54,952 nt of DNA from Eubacteriales bacterium (GTDB taxonomy: Bacteria > Bacillota > Clostridia > Oscillospirales > Oscillospiraceae): assembly GCA_030531595.1 (NCBI GenBank), contig JAUNND010000003.1:1-54952 (forward strand), read 5' to 3'. The translations under genes were made by a program, and so were the position numbers. Every line of letters begins with the position of its first letter. Positions within the stretch are counted from its first letter, which is position 1. The notes under the pieces are model-generated. The model was not told the DNA's origin. It saw nothing but the letters and a program-made list of their open reading frames with translations, and did no database searches. Positions 1 to 7,289 of the stretch are shown one piece after another.

Positions 1-57
1 CCCTACAGATGAAAACGTTAACTTACCGCCATTGAGAACCGTCCCCGTTGACTCTCG
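1..57. repeat. Right half of a composite repeat, cut by the window edge
   Basis: The first bases (CCCTACAG) are the outer end of the 75-bp palindrome seen complete at 2482-2557. What follows (ACTTACCGCCATTG, then AACCGTCCC and TGACTC) matches the right flank of the composite copy at 2435-2650 almost base for base. The left half must lie upstream of the window. This suggests that the contig boundary was set by the repeat. Confidence 0.75.
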
Positions 58-66
58 AATTAAGGC

Positions 67-95
67 TTGACAAACGGATGGGAGTGTGTTATACT
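67..95 (+). promoter_or_regulatory. Consensus sigma-A promoter for the replication gene pair
   Basis: A perfect -35 (TTGACA, 67-72) and a near-perfect -10 (TATACT, 90-95) are separated by exactly 17 bp. Transcription should start near 102, inside the first palindromic operator, and read into the gene at 179. Confidence 0.85.
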
Positions 96-97
96 CT

Positions 98-160
98 GTC
101 ACAGAGTGTGACCCAATGCTTTCAAATTATTTTTTTGTAATGGTTGTCACACAATGTGAT
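98..160. promoter_or_regulatory. Pair of 15-bp operator-like palindromes
   Basis: Two related inverted repeats flank the expected transcription start and leader: GTCACAGAGTGTGAC at 98-112 (perfect) and GTCACACAATGTGAT at 146-160 (one arm base off). Their centres are 48 bp apart. This layout fits a dimeric repressor, for example an XRE-type regulator of a mobile element, that blocks or loops the promoter. No regulator gene is visible in the window. Confidence 0.65.
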
Positions 161-178
161 ATATAAAGGAGGAAATGT

Positions 179-946
179 ATGAGGGAAGTCCAATGGGTAA
201 AGCTCTCGACCGATCTGTTTAAGAACCCTAAAATAAATTATCTGCGGCGGCTGCCGGAGGGGGACAGGCTTGCGCTGATCTGGGTGATGCTGCTGACGCT
301 GGCGGGGCGGTGCAACGCGGGAGGGGCGATCTTCCTCACGGAGAATACGCCCTATACGCCGAAAATGCTCGCCGACGAGCTGGGTATCAGGGAAAAAGTC
401 ATACTGTCCGCACTGTCCCATTTTGAACAGCTCGACATGATACGGCAGGACAGCGGCTATATCATTCTCACCGGCTGGGAGGAGCAGCAGAATACGGAGG
501 GTCTGGAAAAGATCAGAGAGCAGAACAGATTACGCAAACAAAAACAGCGTGAAAACCAAAAGCTTCACACGTCACGTGACAGTCACGCAGCAGATATAGA
601 TATAGAGAGAGAAGAAGATAAAGAAAAAGAAATAAAAAAAGAGAGTGAAGAGAAAACGGCGGCGAAAAAAGCGAAGCGCTTTGTTCCGCCCACGCTCGAC
701 GAGGTGAAGGATTATTGCATGACAAGGAAAAGCACGGTCGATCCGGTCCGCTTCTGGGAATACTTCGATACCGGAGGCTGGGTAGACAGCGGAGGAAATC
801 CGGTAAGGAACTGGAAGCAGAAGCTCATAACATGGGAAAACCACACGAAAGAGAAAGGAAACGAAAGTAATGACACCACAGGAGATAATCACGATGGCCA
901 TGCCGAATGGAATATCAATTATACCTTCGACGCAAGAGCACTATAA
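179..946 (+). CDS. Phage-type replisome organizer (DnaD-like)
   Basis: This 255-residue protein resembles the phage replisome organizer N-terminal family found in phages and integrative elements of Bacillota. Residues 1-95 form the winged-helix region (opens MREVQWVKLSTDLFKNPKI, then a hydrophobic WVMLLTLAG segment). A Lys/Glu-rich charged linker lies at about 135-165. A C-terminal module follows (PPTLDEVKDYC, then VDPVRFWEYF and NWKQKLITWE), typical of DnaD-like primosome proteins. It should bind origin DNA and help to recruit the helicase loader encoded by the next gene, which it overlaps by 77 bp. The start is supported by AAAGGAGGAAATGT just upstream. It could be the host's own DnaD equivalent, but the N-terminal family and isolated context favour a mobile-element origin. 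Confidence 0.75.
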   Translation: MREVQWVKLSTDLFKNPKINYLRRLPEGDRLALIWVMLLTLAGRCNAGGAIFLTENTPYTPKMLADELGIREKVILSALSHFEQLDMIRQDSGYIILTGWEEQQNTEGLEKIREQNRLRKQKQRENQKLHTSRDSHAADIDIEREEDKEKEIKKESEEKTAAKKAKRFVPPTLDEVKDYCMTRKSTVDPVRFWEYFDTGGWVDSGGNPVRNWKQKLITWENHTKEKGNESNDTTGDNHDGHAEWNINYTFDARAL

Positions 947-1589
947 CTGCCCCGAATGTCAGGACAGGGGCTATATCATCATAAAAAAATTTCCGCTTAT
1001 AGTCACCGAATGTGACTGTGTTATCCGAAAAGCGAACATGAAGCGGCTTGAGCGTTCGGGGCTTATGGAGCTGGCTGAGAGATGCAGCTTTGACAGCTTC
1101 CGCGCCTCGGAGCCGTGGCAGAAAAAGGCAAAGGACATCGCCCTCGCCTATCTCGCCTCCCCGAAGGGATCATGGTTTTTCATCTGCGGGCGCTCCGGCA
1201 GCGGCAAGACCCACCTGTGCACCGCGATCTGCAAGGAGCTGATCGACAAGGGCCGCGAGGTGTATTACATGAAATGGCGCGAAGAAGCACCGGAGCTGAA
1301 AGCCTGCGTCAAGGACCCCGCCGTATACAGGGAAAAAATGAAGAAGCTTTCGGAAATTCCGGTGCTGTATATAGACGATTTTCTCAAAGGAAGCGTCACC
1401 GAGGCGGATATGAACCTCGCCTACCGGCTCTTAAACGACCGCTACAATACCCGCCGCCGCACGATCATCAGCTCCGAGCGTCCCATCGAGGCGATAGCAA
1501 AGCTCGACGAGGCCGTCGCCGGTCGCATCTTTGAGCTGTCGAGAGACTATTGCTTCATGACCGCGGACGTCAACTACCGGCTCAAATAG
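870..1589 (+). CDS. DnaC/DnaI-like helicase-loader ATPase
   Basis: This is a 239-residue AAA+ ATPase. A Cys-rich N-terminal segment (CPECQDRGY near residue 25, CDC near 48) resembles the zinc-binding N-terminus of clostridial helicase loaders. It is followed by a Walker A motif (GRSGSGKTHL, about residues 107-116), a Walker B motif (VLYIDDF, about 165-171) and a sensor-type SSERP segment. The family loads the replicative DnaB-type helicase onto DNA. The gene starts inside the 3' end of the preceding replisome organizer in another frame, so the two are translationally linked. AAAGGAAACG precedes the ATG at 870. A second in-frame ATG lies at 900 but has a poorer upstream site. Confidence 0.85.
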   Translation: MTPQEIITMAMPNGISIIPSTQEHYNCPECQDRGYIIIKKFPLIVTECDCVIRKANMKRLERSGLMELAERCSFDSFRASEPWQKKAKDIALAYLASPKGSWFFICGRSGSGKTHLCTAICKELIDKGREVYYMKWREEAPELKACVKDPAVYREKMKKLSEIPVLYIDDFLKGSVTEADMNLAYRLLNDRYNTRRRTIISSERPIEAIAKLDEAVAGRIFELSRDYCFMTADVNYRLK

Positions 1590-1602
1590 CGCAGAAAGCG
1601 TA

Positions 1603-1630
1603 GAGTCATCGGGGACGGTAGAGTCATCGG
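1603..1630. repeat. Fragment of the GGGGACGGT repeat with a short direct duplication
   Basis: GAGTCATCGG occurs at 1603-1612 and again at 1621-1630, with GGGGACGGT between. This resembles the terminal arms of the composite repeat at 2435-2650. A run of CCTCAGT/CCTCATT units follows at about 1640-1668. No convincing intrinsic terminator was found between the two convergent genes here. Confidence 0.5.
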
Positions 1631-1666
1631 CTCCTTAATTCCTCATTCCTCAGTCCTCAGTCCTCA

Positions 1667-2413
1667 TTATTTAAGGACTTCGGCGTACACAAAAAGTCTC
1701 CCCTTGCGCGAATTGCCGCCGGTGCCGGTGACTTTGCCCTTGCCTTTGCCGCGCAGGGAGATAACGTCCCCCTCCTTAACGGCAAAATCCGTCTTTTCCG
1801 AGACCTTATAATTGATGCTCACATTGCCGAGGGCGACCTGTTTGGCGGCCTCCGTGCGGGAGATGCTGAACATCCCGCCGACTATCGCGTCAAGGCGCAT
1901 ACTCATGACCGTGAAGTTTAAGTTCCACACCTTCCGCTCCGGCGCTTCGACCTCGGAAAGCGGTATCTCGCGGGCGCGGACAGTAATTCTCCCCGCACTC
2001 TCCACGGAAAGGAGCGCCGATCTCACGGTCTGGACGCAGAATACCGTGGCTTCATTGCCCGCCACGCGTATATCCCCTATCCGCTCTCTGCCTATGCCCT
2101 GCCCTAAGATCGCGCCCATATAATCCCTGTGGGCGGGAGTGCCGAAATACGCCGTCAGCTTCACGGCGGAGATATATTCGTCCGCCTCAAAGCTCTCCGC
2201 CTCAAGGTATTCGGGCAGGAAGAATGCTATCTTCCTCTCGCACGCCCCGTCCCCGCCGAAAAGGTAAAGCTTACAGTCGGCGCGGTTTTTGAAATACTGC
2301 TCTATCTCATAGCTCTCCGCCGGTGTGAGGAAGCTCGTGTGCGTCACGCAGCAGCTTCTTTCGCACCGCGCCAATAAGTCCTCGGCGCGTTTTATCAGTT
2401 CGTTGTTTTCCAT
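1667..2413 (-). CDS. ylmH: YlmH-family S4-domain RNA-binding protein
   Basis: This 248-residue protein has the YlmH layout. An N-terminal region of about 75 residues carries a conserved phenylalanine-rich segment (FFLPEYL). A central domain reads TAYFGTPAHRDYMGAILGQG, and a C-terminal S4 RNA-binding domain (about residues 175-240) contains SMRLDAIVGGMFSISRTEA and VSINYK. In Bacillus subtilis YlmH is a ribosome-associated factor that can act in rescue of stalled 50S-peptidyl-tRNA complexes, like RqcP. Its usual place is the ylm-divIVA cluster. Here it instead lies downstream of the GTPase-NYN fusion, on the same strand, separated by a composite repeat. No strong upstream ribosome binding site is visible, so coupling to the upstream transcript is uncertain. 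Confidence 0.85.
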   Translation of the reverse strand: MENNELIKRAEDLLARCERSCCVTHTSFLTPAESYEIEQYFKNRADCKLYLFGGDGACERKIAFFLPEYLEAESFEADEYISAVKLTAYFGTPAHRDYMGAILGQGIGRERIGDIRVAGNEATVFCVQTVRSALLSVESAGRITVRAREIPLSEVEAPERKVWNLNFTVMSMRLDAIVGGMFSISRTEAAKQVALGNVSINYKVSEKTDFAVKEGDVISLRGKGKGKVTGTGGNSRKGRLFVYAEVLK

Positions 2414-2434
2414 AATAAAACCTATTTATTCGTT

Positions 2435-2650
2435 TGAGTCATTGGGGACGGTTCTTTTTGACTCAATGGACCATGCAGAATGTAGGGCGGGGGCTCGCTC
2501 CCGCCGAAAGGTTGGTAATACGACCGGGGAACGGCGGGACACAAGGCCCCGCCCTACAGAGCGGACGCTAACTTACCGCCATTGCCAACCGTCCCTATGA
2601 CACATTCTGCATTCAGTAATGAGTCAAAAAGAACCGTCCCCATTGACTCA
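2435..2650. mobile_element. Composite inverted-repeat element (about 216 bp), MITE-like
   Basis: Two 31-nt arms in inverted orientation, 2435-2465 and 2620-2650, differ at one position. Each arm begins with TGAGTCA, contains GGGGACGGTTC and ends with TGACTCA. Inside lie a second inverted pair (ATGCAGAATGT near 2473 and ACATTCTGCAT near 2602) and the 75-bp palindrome (2482-2557). The right arm supplies the stop codon of the GTPase-NYN gene. GGGGACGGTTC-type repeats are familiar in Bacillota genomes. Mobilisation by a REP-type tyrosine transposase acting in trans is only a guess. Confidence 0.7.
2482..2557. repeat. 75-bp palindromic repeat, copy A (variant arms)
   Basis: Inverted arms GTAGGGCGGGGGCTCGCTCC and GGACACAAGGCCCCGCCCTAC enclose a variable 25-30 bp centre. 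The right arm belongs to the GACACAAGG subtype shared with the copy at 22952. This copy is 76 bp long because of one extra base. It lies inside the composite element at 2435-2650. Confidence 0.9.
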
Positions 2651-5227
2651 GTTCTTGCTCTCCGTCAGCTTTGCCTGATGAGACTGAAAGTTTGTTTTTT
2701 TCAGTACGCTCTCTATCTGCTCCGAAGTGTACTCAAGCTCGGCGATGAACTCCTTTGAGGATGTGCGCAGGACGCCCGAGCGCAGAGCCGACAGCCGGAT
2801 AAGATTATCCGAGGTGATCACGCGCACATTATAGTTTCTGCCTATCTCGTTTACTATCTTTTCGATATACGCATCCGCCGTCTCGCCGTCGGCGGTATAT
2901 GCCACATAAATATTATGGTACTTCACCCTCGACCCCGGGTTGCCCGGTGTGCGAAAGCCGTCAAACACAACGACAAGCTCGTTTCCCGTAAAGCCCGCGT
3001 AGCTTGAGAGCATATCCGTCAGGTGCGCTCGCGCAAGGTCGAGCCGGTCGGCGGCTATCTCCTTTAGCTCATCCCACGCAAAGATCAGATTGTACCCGTC
3101 GACGATGACATAGCCGCATCGGTTCGGTACGTTTGCGGAGGCCGCGGGCGCTGAATTGACAACGGGCGATGTGTACTGCGGACGGCGTATCGGTCCGAAC
3201 TCCCGCTCCATTATCGCCTCAAGCTCCTTCTGGTCGATGCTGACAAAGCGGCGGCGGCTTATCTCCGGCTGCTTTCTCACCGCGAGACAGCTTTCCAGAT
3301 GCATATAGTCCTTCACCCTGTCCCACGGGACGTTGAAGCCCGCGCCGTGGGCGCAGAAGACGGAGTCGGACGTGTTTTCAAGGTCGGATGCGGGGTCGTA
3401 GCCTATCTCCTCCACTATCTCCTGCTGATCACGGCACGGTCGGTAGCCCGAGGGCAGCAGAGAGAGTCTCCCGCGCCCGTGGGTATACGCGATAAGCTGC
3501 TCCATATACCCGTTCATTCCCGACACCGGCGCAAAGCCCGTGATGCGCGTCATGCCGTTCATGTCTGTCGGGGTCTCTATCTGTCCGTTCATTGAGCGCA
3601 CATCCGAAATGGCTCTGCCGGTCTGCTCGGTGGGAACATCGATAGTAAAGCCGTACCACGGTTCAAGCAGAATACTCTGTGATTGCATGAGTCCCTGTCT
3701 GACGGCGCGGTAGGTCGACTGGCGGAAATCGCCGCCCTCGGTGTGCTTTAAGTGCGCTCTGCCCGAAACGAGCGTAATTTTCATATCGGTTATCGGCGAG
3801 CCGGTCAGCACGCCCAAATGTGTTTTTTCATACAGATGCGTGAGGATGAGCCTCTGCCAGTTTCTGTCAAGCATATCCTCGCTGCACGAGCTTGCGAACA
3901 CAAGCCCGCTCCCCTGTTCCAGCGGTTCAAGCAGCAGATGCACCTCGGCATAGTGGCGCAGCGGCTCAAAATGCCCCACGCCCTCCACGCGCTCGGCTAT
4001 CGTCTCTTTATAGAGAATGTGACCGGTATCGAGCTGTATATCCGTATCGAAGCGCTCTTTTACAAGGCTTCTGAATACCTCCGTCTGCACCTTGCCCATG
4101 AGCTGCACGCAGATGCACTTTCCCCGCTCGTTCCACACGATATGGAGCTGAGGGTCCTCCTCCTGAAGCTGCATGAACTTCGGCAGCAGCACTCTCGCGT
4201 CGGTCTTCGGCGGGAGTATCACCGTGTAGCTGACAACAGGCTCAAGCACCGGCGAGGGCGAGTCCGTCTCCGCGCCGAGACCCTGTCCCGGGTAAGTGTC
4301 GGAAAGCCCCAAAACGGCGCAGACCTGCCCCGAATACACCCGCTCAACGGCTTCAAATTTCGCGCCGGAATACAGCCGTATCGCCGTGACCTTTTCCTCA
4401 AGCTCCTCGCCCTTTGCGCCCTTGTATTTCATCACCTCACGCACACCGAGACTGCCGCCCGTTATCTTCATAAAGCTCATGCGGTTTCCCTGCGTGTCGC
4501 GTGAAATTTTGTATACCTTCGCTCCAAAGCCCTCTTTGGCTTTACACGGCAGGGTATACCTGTCGAGCGCGTCTAAAAGCTCCTCAACGCCCTCGGTCTT
4601 CAGTCCCGAGCCGAAATAGCACGGGAACAGAGCGCGGTCACGGATAAGCGCGGCTATATCCTCATCGCCTATCTCTCCCGTCTCCAGATACTTTTCCATC
4701 GTCGCTTCGCTGCACATGGCGACCTTCTCGCAGGTATCCTCATCAATATGCGTAAGATCGACACAGCCGTCCCCGAAACGGCGGACAAGCTCTGAGCGTA
4801 CTCCGTCGGCGTTGCAGGTATGAAGGTCGGTCTTTGTGACGAAGATAAAGGTCGGCACATCGTAGCGTTCCAGAAGCTTCCATATCGTTTCCGTGTGGGA
4901 CTGTATGCCGTCCGTGCCGCTTATGACAAGCACCGCCGCGTCAAGCACCTGCATCGTGCGCTCCGCCTCGGTCGAAAAGTCCACATGACCGGGCGTGTCC
5001 AGAAGGGTTATGTTCGTGCCGCCGAAGGTAAAGGAAGCCTGCTTTGAAAATATCGTTATCCCGCGAGCCCTTTCCAGCTCGTGAGTATCAAGAAAGCTGT
5101 CCCTGTGATCGACACGTCCTAATTTTTTGATTTTTCCCGACAGAAACAGCATCGCCTCGCTGAGCGTGGTCTTTCCCGCGTCAACATGGGCAAGTATTCC
5201 TATCGCAAGATTTTTTCCGTTATCCAT
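2648..5227 (-). CDS. TetM/EF-G-like ribosomal GTPase fused to a Rae1/YacP-like NYN nuclease
   Basis: This 859-residue protein has two parts. Residues 1-640 follow the TetM/TetO plan: P-loop AHVDAGKTT (13-21), switch I RGIT (55-58), DTPGHVDF (77-84), TKTD in place of the usual NKxD (131-134), domain III with EEDPQLHIVW (about 356-365), then domains IV-V. The tip of domain IV is not the YSPVS loop of true resistance proteins. After a linker with Ala/Pro-rich tail, residues 705-845 form an NYN domain with all the acidic positions of YacP/Rae1: VDGYNLI, VVVFDGF, GETADAYIEKIV and VITSD. Rae1 cuts mRNA in the ribosomal A site, the same site that TetM-type GTPases enter. I infer a single-chain ribosome rescue or quality-control factor. 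TTACAC-18 bp-TATAAT lies upstream (5303-5274), but no clear Shine-Dalgarno site. Confidence 0.88.
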   Translation of the reverse strand: MDNGKNLAIGILAHVDAGKTTLSEAMLFLSGKIKKLGRVDHRDSFLDTHELERARGITIFSKQASFTFGGTNITLLDTPGHVDFSTEAERTMQVLDAAVLVISGTDGIQSHTETIWKLLERYDVPTFIFVTKTDLHTCNADGVRSELVRRFGDGCVDLTHIDEDTCEKVAMCSEATMEKYLETGEIGDEDIAALIRDRALFPCYFGSGLKTEGVEELLDALDRYTLPCKAKEGFGAKVYKISRDTQGNRMSFMKITGGSLGVREVMKYKGAKGEELEEKVTAIRLYSGAKFEAVERVYSGQVCAVLGLSDTYPGQGLGAETDSPSPVLEPVVSYTVILPPKTDARVLLPKFMQLQEEDPQLHIVWNERGKCICVQLMGKVQTEVFRSLVKERFDTDIQLDTGHILYKETIAERVEGVGHFEPLRHYAEVHLLLEPLEQGSGLVFASSCSEDMLDRNWQRLILTHLYEKTHLGVLTGSPITDMKITLVSGRAHLKHTEGGDFRQSTYRAVRQGLMQSQSILLEPWYGFTIDVPTEQTGRAISDVRSMNGQIETPTDMNGMTRITGFAPVSGMNGYMEQLIAYTHGRGRLSLLPSGYRPCRDQQEIVEEIGYDPASDLENTSDSVFCAHGAGFNVPWDRVKDYMHLESCLAVRKQPEISRRRFVSIDQKELEAIMEREFGPIRRPQYTSPVVNSAPAASANVPNRCGYVIVDGYNLIFAWDELKEIAADRLDLARAHLTDMLSSYAGFTGNELVVVFDGFRTPGNPGSRVKYHNIYVAYTADGETADAYIEKIVNEIGRNYNVRVITSDNLIRLSALRSGVLRTSSKEFIAELEYTSEQIESVLKKTNFQSHQAKLTESKN

Positions 5228-5273
5228 GTTTTCATTTTATCAGCTTTGACGCAATTAATCAATAAAATTCGGA

Positions 5274-5303
5274 ATTATACTCAAGGTTAACATAATGTGT
5301 AAT
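5274..5303 (-). promoter_or_regulatory. Probable promoter of the GTPase-NYN gene
   Basis: Read on the minus strand, TTACAC (5303-5298) and TATAAT (5279-5274) are spaced 18 bp apart, about 47 bp upstream of the start codon. The -10 is perfect and the -35 matches four of six positions. Confidence 0.55.
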
Positions 5304-5337
5304 GTTTTTGCAAAAAATATTTTGTTTTTTTGTAATT

Positions 5338-5371
5338 TTGACTTTGCATTTTGTAAAAGATATGTTATAAT
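5338..5371 (+). promoter_or_regulatory. Probable promoter of the two-component system
   Basis: An A+T-rich spacer holds TTGACT (5338-5343) with TATGTT 17 bp later (5361-5366), overlapping a perfect TATAAT at 5366-5371. The leader to the response regulator start is about 80 nt. It is unclear which -10 is used. Confidence 0.5.
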
Positions 5372-5456
5372 CAGCAACAGTATTGTGTTTTGTTATCTCT
5401 GCTGACATACTATATATTGATTATACTATTATCCCCCGCAAGGAGGTCGTTCCGAC

Positions 5457-6146
5457 ATGAAAAAAATTCTTGTTCTTGAAGACGAAGCAAACATCAGAAG
5501 CTTTATTGTCATCAATCTGCGCCGCAGCGGATATGAGCCCATCGAGGCCGAGACCGGCATGATGGCTCTTGAAAAGGTCAGAGTCAATCCCGACATCTGC
5601 CTTGCTCTGCTGGACGTTATGCTGCCCGATATCGACGGCGTCGAGGTCTGCCGCCGCATCCGCGCCTCCGGCTCCAAGATGGGCATCATCATGCTCACCG
5701 CCAAGAGCCAGGAGATGGACAAGGTCACCGGCCTTATGAACGGCGCGGACGACTATGTTACAAAGCCCTTCTCCCCCTCCGAGCTTACCGCCCGTATCGA
5801 CGCTCTGGCACGCCGTCTGGATGTGAGTGAGGACATTCAGGCCGCGTCCGAGCTTTCAAGCGGTCCGTTCCTTCTCAACACCCGCAACCGCACTCTCGAA
5901 AAGGACGGCGAGAGACTCAAGCTCACGCAGATCGAATATCTGCTCATGAAGCTGTTCATGGAAAATCCCGGCAAGGCCATGTCCCGCGAGGATATCCTCA
6001 CCGCCGTCTGGGGCAACGAATTCAGCGGCGAGCTGAAGACCGTCGACGTGAACATCCGCCGTCTGCGCATCAAGATCGAGACAGACCCCACAGAGCCCGA
6101 ATATCTGACGACAGTCTGGGGCTACGGCTATAAATGGGGTTACTGA
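5457..6146 (+). CDS. OmpR/PhoB-family response regulator
   Basis: This 229-residue protein has a receiver domain (1-115) and a winged-helix DNA-binding domain (about 130-228). The acidic pocket (LEDE, 7-10), the phospho-acceptor Asp53 in LLDVMLPD and Lys103 in VTKPF are all present. The C-terminal half carries the OmpR-type signature (LTQIEYLLMKLFMENPG, then VDVNIRRLRIKIE and TVWGYGYKW). AGGAGG lies 8-9 bp before the ATG. It is followed after 24 bp by its histidine kinase. The target genes cannot be told from the sequence. The family most often controls envelope stress, phosphate or antibiotic responses. Confidence 0.93.
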   Translation: MKKILVLEDEANIRSFIVINLRRSGYEPIEAETGMMALEKVRVNPDICLALLDVMLPDIDGVEVCRRIRASGSKMGIIMLTAKSQEMDKVTGLMNGADDYVTKPFSPSELTARIDALARRLDVSEDIQAASELSSGPFLLNTRNRTLEKDGERLKLTQIEYLLMKLFMENPGKAMSREDILTAVWGNEFSGELKTVDVNIRRLRIKIETDPTEPEYLTTVWGYGYKWGY

Positions 6147-6170
6147 TAATCTATACAGGAAGAAGACTAA

Positions 6171-7163
6171 ATGTTTAGAACTCTGAAAAACCAGCTTCTT
6201 ACCTCGACGATCGCCTCGATAGCTCTCACGCTGCTGGGAATATGGCTCATGTATACCGGCAATACGGTATGGGGCTCCGTCACATTGCTCATAGTCTGTA
6301 TATATCTTATACTGCTGAACATCTGGTTCTGGCGCTGCGTCAGCAATCCTATCGACGAGCTTACGAAGTTCGCCGGACGCATCGCCGGCGGCAGCTACGG
6401 CATCCGGATGGAGGACAAGTTCGACAACGAGCTGGGCAACCTCACCCATGAGATAAACGATATGTCAAGCAAGGTCGCGGTGGCGGAAAAATCCAGAACG
6501 GATTTCGTCTCGCAGGTCTCTCATGAGCTGCGCACTCCCCTCACCGCCATCACCGGCTGGGCGGAGACGATCGGCTTTGACCCCGCCGTCAAGGGCGATT
6601 CCCAGCGGGGCATCAATATAATCTCAAAAGAGGCCGAGAGACTTACCGGCATGGTCACAGAGCTTCTGGAGTTCACCCGCATACAGGACGGGCGCTTTAA
6701 TCTCAGAGTGGAGCTGATCGACATCGCAGCCGAGCTGGAGGACGCTCTTTTCACCTACGGTGAGCTTTTGAAGCAGGCCGGTATGGAGCTTAAATATACG
6801 GCTCCTCCCGCCGAGATACCGCTTATCCCCGGCGATCCGGAGAGGCTCAAGCAGGTCTTTATCAACGTGATGGACAACGCGCTCAAGCACGGCGGCGACG
6901 GGAAAAAGCTGGACGTGACGCTCACCTCGGACGCGTCCTTTGTGCATATCGAATTCCGTGACTACGGGCACGGTATCCCCGCCGGTGAGCTTCCCCACGT
7001 CAAGGAGAAATTCTACAAGGGCAGCTCCAAAAACCGCGGCACCGGCATAGGGCTTTCCGTATGCGACGAGATCATCACCCGTCACGACGGCACTCTGGAC
7101 ATCAGAAACGCCGACGGCGGCGGCTGCGTTGTCACAGTGTCCCTGCCCCTGAACGGCAATTAA
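6171..7163 (+). CDS. Membrane sensor histidine kinase
   Basis: This is a 330-residue HPK1-type kinase. Two transmembrane segments (about 8-28 and 32-52) are separated by only a few residues, so there is almost no external sensor loop. A HAMP-like linker (NPIDELTKFAGRIAGG) follows. The HisKA domain has the phospho-acceptor His118 in SHELRTPL. The ATPase domain has N-box NVMDNALKHGG, G1 box DYGHGIP and G2 box GTGIGLSV. The tiny external loop points to intramembrane sensing or to partner-dependent sensing, as in VanS/BceS-like kinases. No transporter sits next to it. It is co-transcribed with the response regulator. Confidence 0.92.
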   Translation: MFRTLKNQLLTSTIASIALTLLGIWLMYTGNTVWGSVTLLIVCIYLILLNIWFWRCVSNPIDELTKFAGRIAGGSYGIRMEDKFDNELGNLTHEINDMSSKVAVAEKSRTDFVSQVSHELRTPLTAITGWAETIGFDPAVKGDSQRGINIISKEAERLTGMVTELLEFTRIQDGRFNLRVELIDIAAELEDALFTYGELLKQAGMELKYTAPPAEIPLIPGDPERLKQVFINVMDNALKHGGDGKKLDVTLTSDASFVHIEFRDYGHGIPAGELPHVKEKFYKGSSKNRGTGIGLSVCDEIITRHDGTLDIRNADGGGCVVTVSLPLNGN

Positions 7164-7186
7164 TTTCAGATTTACAGCGTTGCTCC

Positions 7187-7261
7187 GTAGGGCGGGGGCT
7201 TGCTCCCGCCGTTACCTCGTAAAACAACCAGATTTTCGGCGGGAGCAAGCCCCCGCCCTAC
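7187..7261. repeat. 75-bp palindromic repeat, copy B
   Basis: Canonical arms GTAGGGCGGGGGCTTGCTCC and GGAGCAAGCCCCCGCCCTAC enclose a 25-bp centre. Pairing extends outward through CTCC/GGAG (7183-7265). It fills most of the spacer between the histidine kinase gene and the DUF1385 gene. Confidence 0.92.
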
Positions 7262-7289
7262 GGAGTTTCCAAATTATTGAGGTAACACA

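Noticed and set aside
2435-2650. Attachment site or phage boundary between the replication pair and ylmH
   Set aside because: The sequence is an inverted-repeat element that recurs at 39596-39797, so it does not mark a unique integration junction.
2648-5227. Tetracycline-resistance gene (tetM/tetO type)
   Set aside because: It shares the GTPase scaffold, but the decoding-site loop motif differs, the G4 motif is altered and a nuclease domain is attached. No mobile resistance context is present.
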